Shown here in pieces: positions 55,205 to 64,000 of a DNA stretch of 64,000 bases. Source of the stretch: Auriscalpium vulgare (Eukaryota; Basidiomycota; Agaricomycetes; Russulales; Auriscalpiaceae). The number at the start of each line of letters is the position of its first letter. Position 1 is the stretch's first letter. The notes beneath the pieces were generated by a model. The model searched no databases, was not told the origin of the DNA, and was given only the letters and a program-made list of their open reading frames with translations. The translations under genes were made by a program, and so were the position numbers. The stretch spans positions 682,001 to 746,000 of the forward strand of contig JAHBBC010000014.1 in NCBI GenBank assembly GCA_019915015.1. Reading direction: 5' to 3'.

Positions 55205-56001
55205 GGTAAAAACGTGCGACTGCCAGTGAGAGTCACGGATTCGGAGAAGGTGGGCACTGTGCAGATGCTATATTCAGAATATCTTCTGACGCCATAAGGT
55301 CAAGCTACGCCGCTACTTACGAGGCAGACGCGACCTGGGTCCTGACTCCTGGCGAACCGTCACGACTCCGACGAGGTCAAAACGCTCACTCATTAGTAAA
55401 CTAGTAAGTAACGTCTGTAACGATCAATTCTGACACATAGCGATGCTCAAAGGCGTCGTGAAGGTCATATAATCCAACAGATCTAGATGAAACATTATAA
55501 CAAGATTACGATTCTTTAGTAATCGTTTACAACTTGGGGGCTTTTCTGCCATCTCGACCAAGAGTTGGCGGTGTAGGTAGCATCGTGTGAACGGACCGCG
55601 ACTCCGGGTCCAGACTCACAAGTACTCACAGCCGTGTGAGTCTGAGAGTTCCTACTGAGTTCCGGTTGCCCACCATTGATGGCCTCTCTTCAGCTCCCAG
55701 TGCGTGTGCATCCCCATCTCCTGCTGGCACCTGGCCCCAGCTACCCAAGTATACGGCCGCCCGGAACGCCAATTCCGACGCGCTGCGACCTCGCCTTCTG
55801 CCTGCGAAACGAAGACTCTGCGCTGATCGGGTGCAGTACTTGTGACTCTCTTCTCGCTGTCTCGACGCTGTCGGAGTCCTGGAAATCCGACGGCCCTTCA
55901 CCGTATCACCCAGCGCCGGCTTGGAAGGTGTGCCCTTCACACGACCCTCTCCCATCTGGCATGCGACCGTGTCTATCAGACTTTGATCAGCGACAAATCA
56001 A
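55205..56001. other. Intergenic region, no gene recognised
   Basis: About 800 bp upstream of the F-box gene and downstream of the SLATT gene. AT-richer at 55380-55540. Open frames at 55626-55955 are short, overlap on both strands and have no family features. Confidence 0.5.
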
Positions 56002-57239
56002 TTATGCAGACAATACTAGCAATAATGATACTCGAATTCGACAGCAGGAAAGCAATAGAATGGATGGTATACGGATGCGAAAGTCCCAGCGTCCCCGGCC
56101 CGCTACACCCATGCGCTCGCCGCGCCCCATCCCCTTCTCCGCCGCGCGCTCGCCGAGCCAGCCGTCCTTCGCCGCATGGTCGCCCGTCTCCTCGCGCACG
56201 GCGCCCACGCCGCCCTTGTTCCCGAGCAGCCCCTCCAGCCCCACGCGGTACGCTTCGATCTGCTTGTCCCACTGGTTGCCGACCTCGTGCCCGTGGTCGA
56301 GCACGAACCCGTTGATCTCGCGCATGAAGTGCGCGAGCGTGCGCGCGCGCATCATCGACGCCTCGGGCTCGTTCGTGCCGCGTGCGCGCGCGAGGAATGA
56401 CGCGACGAGCGTCGACGCGCCGCCGAGCACCGAGATCGCGACGCTCGTCTGCGGCGGCGGCGTCAGTGCGGGCACACAATGCGTGGGCGAGGGCTTACCG
56501 ATTTGCCGGTGAGGGCGGCGCCGAGCGCGGTGGTGAGCGCGCCGAGGAGGACCTGCAGGCCGATGGCAACGTTCAACGCGTTCCCGTATCGCGTGCCTGT
56601 ACACGTTCAATCAAGACCTGAATGAGTCCGGGTAGCCGACGCACTCACCCTGCTTGAGCGCGGCCTCGCTCTCCTGCTTCGCGACTTTGAGCGTGGGCTC
56701 GAGCCGCTTCTCCACCGTGTTAAGCCCTGGCTGCGTAGAGGATCAATAACTCGTTGTCTCTGCACTGTGCGGACGCTTCCACTCACCGCCGCGCTCTTGG
56801 GGACGTACGCGAGGCTGCCCGCGCCGATGCCGTTCCCGTACCCGTTCCCTGAGGACGCCCCATAGCCATCGTACCCGCCCCCGCCCTCGTACGAGCGCGG
56901 GCGGCCGCCGTTGGGCGCGATGACGCCAGGCGACGCGCGGCGCTGGCGCGGCTGCATCACGGTGCTGGGCGTGCGGCCGAGCTCCTGACCGCCCGTGAGG
57001 ATGATGGCGGGCTGCTCGTCGGTGTGCGGGGAGTGGGAGCGGCGCGGGACGGGGATGCGTGCTGGCGGTGGAGGCTGCGGCTGCGGGTACATCTGCACGT
57101 GCGGCGGGGGCGCGGAGGGGATTGTCGGGGATGCGGGGGTCGGGGGCACGCCGGTGTGGGGGAGCGGGACGGCGCCGGGGGGCAGGGGCGCGGAGGAGGA
57201 TGTGGGGGACTCGAAGAGGTGGCTCTGTGGGTCGCTCAT
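56002..57239 (-). CDS. SLATT-domain (two-transmembrane) fungal protein
   Basis: Starts MSDPQSHLFESP at 57239. The N-terminal half is disordered and rich in Pro, Ser and Gly. After two introns comes a conserved region: GLNTVEKRLEPTLKVAKQES, then TRYGNALNVAIGLQVLLGAL (first membrane helix), TSVAISVLGGASTLVASFLA (second) and a helical segment (ARTLAHFMREINGFVLDHG). This is the layout of the fungal SLATT family. Relatives in bacteria act as membrane effectors of nucleotide-signalling conflict systems; the fungal role is unknown. Exon ends use GTGAGT and GTAAGC donors. The C-terminal tail to 56002 is Gly/Arg-rich and may be intron or poorly conserved. Confidence 0.8.
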
Positions 57240-58545
57240 CGTGTATGTCGGGGAAGGAGCGTGAGGTGGTGGTCAGAGCAGGCGTTGACGCGGGGCAAAG
57301 AGCACGCGTTCGGGGTGCGGCAGACGCATTGGCTGGGTTATAACGGTGGACGTGCAAGAGCTCCGGGGCGAACGTTGTGGCTTTATGTGGCTGACAGGAT
57401 GAATGGAACGCGAGTGTATGTGCTGAGCGGCGCGTCAGACGCCCGTTGAGAACCCTCTTTGCAATGCCGCATGTCTACCGCCCGTCCCATTGGCTGCACA
57501 TCTGCCATCCCTTCTCCGTCGGATACTTCAATCTGTGCATATCCAGCGAGCACCGTAACGAGAGCACCTCTCCGATCCCCCGAGATCAACAAGACGCTGT
57601 CAAGCGTACATAATGTGCCACTGGCCCTCTCAGAGATGTGGCAACAGTCACCGATATTGCAGGCACAGAGGCTGCAAATTCAACGTCCAGGTTCCTCCGA
57701 CGCTGGCATTCAAGCACAGGCACCGTACTAGCGCGGCACCCGTAGATATGGTCACCACGGCGCTCATCACCCTCTGATGAGCAGACCTGGCGAGTTCCTT
57801 TGTTCACCTGCCAGACAGGCTCACGGGCCGTCCTCACCCCGAGCTCGCAATAAACGCCACGCTTGTCACAGGCCCGATCCACGCCTGTGGGAGACAACAC
57901 ACAGCCGGGCACGCGAGCTGCGGGGATAATCGAAGCTGCAGATTTGACCGGCGTTTATCCCGCCATATGACGGATCAACAAACGGAAGATACCATAGTGA
58001 GAGCAGAACCAGACTCACATACCGATGGGCGCCTGCCCCTGGACTAGCTGGCGGTGGCGGTGGCCCACCAGCGGACATATCATGATCCTCCGGACACAAG
58101 TTTAACGCCACACGGGGAACCGGAAGACACAGTGCCAGAGCTAGAAGCTCAGTACTAGAGCCATTAGCCGGTCTCTGGCAAAGTGCCGGAAAGCGAACAT
58201 ACCGGGCCACTCGACGAGACAGCGGAGACAGCATAACCGGAACCGGCACACGAGCACGTATCCCTTCTCGCGCCGCTGCCACAAGATCGCGCGCACCTAG
58301 GCAGACGGCTCCATCTGCAAAGGTCATCGTGACACCGAACCGAAATCCAATTCATGAAGGGTCAGCGGGGAAGACCCCGATATCTTACACAAGAAGTAGA
58401 CCAAGCACTCCTCATGGGCGCCAGGCAGCCTCTATATGGCCGCCCCTCCGCTTCCAAACATCCCTGCGACGACACACAAACACATCAGCCATTACTCCCG
58501 ACAGGCATCGAACAAGCTTACCCGGTCCCCGCAGCACTGAAGCAG
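57240..58545. other. Region without a confident gene
   Basis: About 1.3 kb between the SLATT and MAPR starts/ends. A minus-strand frame at 57866-58327 (MTFADGAVCLGARDLV) is moderately long and could be part of a spliced gene with possible introns near 58020 and 58200, but I recognise no family. Treat as unassigned. Confidence 0.4.
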
Positions 58546-59214
58546 CTACGCGGCGTCGTTCTCGACCAGCCGCCCGCACACAATGTACTTCCCCGAAAAG
58601 TGCTCAATCCAGCCATTCATGTTCTCGCTGCGCGCACACTCATCAGCAAGCAGCCTGCGGCACGCGGGTAGGTACGACGTACATCTCGTCGGGTGCGAGG
58701 TCCTCCAGCTTGTCGAGCGGCTCGTCGATCGGCGTGAGCATCTCTGTGCACACACGTCAGCCGGGCCGCGCGCGCGCCAGCGAACGCGGCTCACCGAGGT
58801 CGAACGACTGCTTCGCCATCCCGCGCGAGGCGTCGCGGCCCGCGAAGTTCCCATACATGCCGCCTGCCCCGCGCCGCATCAGCCTCCACCTCACATGCGA
58901 TGATGGACGCACGCACCCGGCCCGTAGAAGTTGCGCCCCGCGGTGACGTCGAACACGGTGCCCGCGATCGCGAGCAGGATGCGGCCGGCGCCCGCCGGGT
59001 CGACGCCGTCGTACTTGAGGAGCGTCTTGGGGGTGTACACGGTGTACAGCAGCGTCGGCGCGTGCGCCTTGGGCATCCACGAGTACGACGACTTGAACTG
59101 GACGGACGGCTTCGCGGGCACGGACGTGCGCGGGAGGAGGATGCGCTGCAGGAGGTACAGGATATACACGAGCAGCGCGGTGTTGATGGGCGTGGAGAGG
59201 CTGTAGGACGCCAT
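58546..59214 (-). CDS. DAP1: Membrane-associated progesterone receptor-like haem protein (Dap1 family)
   Basis: Starts MASYSLSTPINTALL at 59214, with one membrane helix (NTALLVYILYLLQRIL) at the N-terminus. A cytochrome b5-like domain follows: TPKTLLKYDG, LLAIAGTVFDVTAGRNFYGP, then after an intron GGMYGNFAGRDASRGMA. The exons continue with EMLTPIDEPLDKLEDL and NMNGWIEHFSGKYIVCGRL, ending at 58546. The order and residues fit the MAPR/Dap1 family. Family members bind haem through Tyr and support cytochrome P450 enzymes of sterol synthesis such as Erg11, at the ER membrane. Frames join cleanly. Confidence 0.9.
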
Positions 59215-59429
59215 GTCGACGCGCAGGTGGTGGGAGAGCAGAGCAGGGAACAGAGCCGAGTACGATCAAAGCTCGGCCCTTCCGTCGATGACGGAGTGAG
59301 GTATGTCGTCCCCACGGCCTTCGGTGATATCGGACATAGCAAGGTGGCTTTGAAGACGCCATGATATGGTCAAAGAATGAAATAAACACGAGCACCGGAA
59401 GCTGAGCCACTACGAAATACAGAAAGTCA

Positions 59430-61225
<1,796 letters not shown>

Positions 61226-61512
61226 GGTCTATGCGGGGCACAAAAAATAGCCATGGTATCAACCCCTCAGGCTGTATTTATGATGGTGTTGTGAGTTTCA
61301 AGTTGGCGGCGGCCTCGGGGATGGGCCCGCGAAAGTCCGCGAACACGGTCGCAATCGGTAAACGCGAGAGCCGGTGCTGGGAGCTGAGCACAACCTGAGG
61401 GTCCAGGGATAGTAAAGCACGGGATCAATTGACTATCTCGCATAATTTCGCGTTGAGCACTGACCTGCACTGACGGTACGTGTGAACTTTCTGCCATCGC
61501 CTTCATGCACCG

Positions 61513-61830
61513 GCACCCCCGACGCTGATTGCTCCTCCGCCGTTTGCTGCTGGTGCGTCATCGTCGCGGGGCATGTATCACCAACGTCTTCACTTCGCCC
61601 ACGTGCGCGAGGTTGCTCGCCAGCCGCAACGATCTGGCCTACCACCAGCCGGTCCTCGCGAGTCGCCACACTTCAGCCCAAAGTTCAGTATGCCTCCCGC
61701 AGCGTCTTCTTTGCGAGCTCATGTGAGGGATGCGTAGGTAGGCTGAGGTATGAGACCCACGCGACGCGGGAGTGCCCTTGCAAGTTGCAGGTAGTACTTA
61801 CGTATTCTGCAGTGCGAGCGCGAGCGCCAG
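61513..61830 (-). pseudogene. Fragment of a second O-acetylhomoserine sulfhydrylase copy
   Basis: Closely matches 59570-59880 of the MET17 gene: [30 protein letters not shown] and [15 protein letters not shown] are recognisable. The middle is shortened, frames do not join, and the flanking exons are absent, so it is a relic of a partial tandem duplication. It lies just upstream of MET17 and could overlap its promoter region. Confidence 0.8.
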
Positions 61831-61919
61831 GCCTGGGATCGGCCGTTACCGGCCGTTCCGCCGGTGATGACCCGGCGGGACCTCCATCCACGCATCTCTA
61901 CACATTAGTCTACATCAAT

Positions 61920-62114
61920 ATGCCATGGCTCGTGCTCCCCGAGGAGTTGATCCTGAAATCTCTCAACTACCTCGAGTTCAGAGACTTGTTGGCTCTTCAA
62001 CTTATACGTCGCCTGTGTCTCGCGCACGCTCACTTTGCTGATAAGTACACTTCTCACCAAAACTTCTCCGTACTAGGGTCCTTTTACAGGATAGAATTGG
62101 GCGTTGTTTCATAA
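61920..62114 (+). pseudogene. F-box gene fragment with lost donor site
   Basis: Encodes MPWLVLPEELILKSLNYLEF..., nearly the same as the first exon of the F-box gene at 62886. Where that gene has the donor GTACGT, this copy has ATACGT, so splicing would fail and the frame runs to TAA at 62112. No second exon follows. A dead partial duplicate. Confidence 0.75.
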
Positions 62115-62129
62115 CTTCAGTGACTAAAA

Positions 62130-62690
62130 GCCACACTCGTCTTCGTCTTCGACCTCGGACTCCCCTCCACTGTCCGCGAGTTTCCACCGGCATTCATGCC
62201 CATACTCAAGTACTTCGAACCCTCATAGGCCTCATCACCCACACCGCCGCGAGCTCTCTCGAGGCTGGCCCCGGACTCGACCCCAGCACAGTGGACCAAG
62301 TGTGCTGCTCGCACGTGCATGTCGACCCCATCGGTGACCCTGCGCCCTTCATAGGAGCGGAGTTCCTCATCGGCGCCGGCGCGCGTGCGCTGCTCCAGCA
62401 CGCGTACCGGGCGAGATCCCTGCCGGACACTTCCCTCTTGCACGCACCGCCTTCCTCGACAGCGCAGATTGGGTGCCGGTCGGCCCGTTCCCCCGCGCGC
62501 TCGACCTCTATAACGACGGGAGCGTATTCATCGTCGACGGCCATGTCAACCTCCTCACGCGCACGTCGCGTGGGTGTACCTTGCAATTGCAGCCTCAGGG
62601 GACAGCTCGCATGACTGGAGCATTGACCGGACCGGGCCACCCGCCGAGGCCGCTGGCGCCATCACATGACCCAGCCAACTTCGTCTCGTC
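62130..62690 (+). pseudogene. Decayed metallo-beta-lactamase-like gene
   Basis: Segments in changing frames fit the fungal metallo-beta-lactamase (lactonase-like) family: FVFDLGLPSTVREFPP, SHVHVDPIGDPAPFIGAEFLIGAGARALL, GHFPLARTAFLDSADWVPV and GPFPRALDLYNDGSVFIVDG. The metal site HxHxDH has become HVHVDP. At least one frame change is needed near 62405, and the HLPGH-like segment is shortened to HVNLL. No start codon or complete frame remains. It lies between an F-box fragment and an F-box gene, in a patch of partial duplicates. Confidence 0.75.
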
Positions 62691-62885
62691 CGTCATCGTC
62701 CACCACACTCATTCAACTCTACATTTCTATACCCGAAGTCTTGAGCCACTTTTGCACTAGCTGCACTACCGAGGATTTTACGACCCCATCTGCGGCAACC
62801 AATGGCCACAGCCTGGCGGAGCTGTTGGGGCATGCGTGGCGAACGAAAGGTTTGCCTGCAAAAGTCATCTCGAAAAGGCTCTGAT

Positions 62886-64000
62886 ATGCCATGGGTCGCG
62901 CTGCCTGAGGAGTTGATTTTTAATTCTCTCAACTACCTCGAGATCAGAGACTTGTTGGCTCTTCAGCTGGTACGTCGCCTCTGCTCGCGCATGCTCACTT
63001 TTCTGATACATTTCTTGCCGCCAAGACGTGCCGGAAGCTAAGAACCGCCATTGTCGCATCCGTCGAGCTGCAATGCCGGCTCGAGCTGGCCGCGTGCGGG
63101 CTGTGCGAGGGACAGGCCAGCCGTACAGTGCCCGCGGCGGATCGTCTTCGGCGCATACAGGCCCACGACGCTGCCTGGCGCGAGCTCCCATGGACCGAGG
63201 TGCTCCAGACTGAGCATCCTGTGTCCAATTTGAGCATCACCGTATCCGATAATGTCGTGGTCTGGCGCGACATAGACGACCCCCAAACACTGCTGGTGAA
63301 GCAAGTCCCCTCAGCGCTACGCGGCATCGAGGCCCGTGACTGGGAGCTGCATATAGATTGTCCCGTGGATCAGTTGGTCTTGGACGCGTCGCAGGACTTG
63401 ATGATCGTCGGTAGTGCTATGGCAGCTCTGTACGTATCATCGCTCATCGCCTGATCTCTCCACATGCTGACGCTCAAGATAGCACGGATTCTAGCTATGC
63501 TAGCGTCCGCTCGCTGTCAACGGGGGGCATACACCCAGAGTGCTCATGGTCCGGCAGGATCAGCTTCCCCGGCCTGATGTTCGGGGTCACGAAGCTCTGT
63601 GGCGACCGCGCCGGCACAACCCTTTACAATCCCGAAGACGGTCACACCTCTTTGTCCATGTGGAATTGGAAAACAGGGGAACAGCTTGTCAACTCGGTGG
63701 GCCATTGTCTACTTTGTGTGATACGTCAAGATTGACACCCACATAGAGGCTCCCGTCGACTAGTGTACCTCCTTTGGCACTCCCAAGGATAGCCTTCGTG
63801 GACCCAATGCACATTCTAGCCATCTCGGACGAGCAAGATAGTGCTCCGGAGGCTCCTACACAGCTTTCCCTTCATTTGTACGACCTCAGCAGGGCGGGTG
63901 CAGATCTTGAGCTGACCGATGCCCTGGTCGGCTCCTATGCCCTCCCCAAACTTACCCCACATGGCCAATGGCAACCTTACTTTCTCGACAATTATAGCTC
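62886..64000 (+). CDS. F-box protein, runs off the right end
   Basis: Starts MPWVALPEELIFNSLNYLEI, an F-box (LPEELI..LNYLEIRDLLALQL). An intron with donor GTACGT at about 62968 leads to TCRKLRTAIVASVELQCRLELA, typical of Agaricomycete F-box proteins. A second intron near 63433-63481 separates DLMIVGSAMAAL from the next exon, which includes GGIHPECSWSGRISFPG. Coding signal continues (SLHLYDLSRAGADLEL) to the end of the window, so the C-terminus is not seen. It should act as a substrate adaptor of an SCF ubiquitin ligase; the target is unknown. Confidence 0.8.

Overview
The window is chromosomal DNA of a filamentous basidiomycete, most likely an Agaricomycete. Host genes have many short introns (about 45-80 bp) with GT..AG ends and CTAAC/CTGAC-like branch sites. 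The families fit too: a dual-targeted valyl-tRNA synthetase, NC2-alpha, GINS subunit Sld5, a fungal SLATT protein, a MAPR/Dap1 haem protein, an O-acetylhomoserine sulfhydrylase, F-box proteins and a small MGC lipid-anchored protein. No rRNA, tRNA, CRISPR or bacterial-type gene was seen.

The left 40 kb is a nest of mobile DNA. A near-identical inverted repeat of about 9.24 kb (235-9478 and 19651-28888) flanks a 10.2-kb centre. A third partial copy (1-232) faces the left arm across an 84-bp TA-flanked miniature element. Each arm holds a retroelement ('element 1') with a small three-exon gene, a structured leader, gag (broken by a 914-bp AT-rich TIR element) and the start of a protease. A second Ty3/gypsy element ('element 2') is inserted in that protease. 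Element 2 runs from a 657-bp LTR through gag, protease and RT-RNaseH-integrase, and is followed by three convergent, minus-strand genes (A, B and truncated C), at least two with introns. This gypsy element with antisense cargo is the most novel feature of the window. Gene C and the right arm meet at a 474-bp fragment that appears identical to part of the Ulp1 protease region of a hAT transposon lying 10 kb to the right.

From 28834 to 39935 lies a long-inverted-repeat (fold-back) element. A complete 5317-bp hAT transposon (8-bp target duplication CCGGTAAC) is inserted in its left end and a 3378-bp PIF/Harbinger element in its left arm. The hAT appears to encode one Ulp1 protease-BED-transposase polyprotein.

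From 40 kb to the right end is ordinary gene-rich DNA: a Fic-domain cluster (one decayed copy and two divergent intact-looking copies, each with an autoinhibitory motif), VAS1, NC2-alpha, a kinase-like gene, SLD5, an MGC small protein, an F-box gene, a SLATT gene, MAPR and MET17. At the end are a MET17 fragment, an F-box fragment, a decayed metallo-beta-lactamase gene and an F-box gene that runs off the window.

Caution: the two arms differ at the sites I compared by single-base changes in homopolymers, and several transposon reading frames are broken by one base in homopolymers, while single-copy host genes read cleanly. Residual sequencing error in repeats is therefore plausible, and the large inverted structure should be confirmed with spanning reads.
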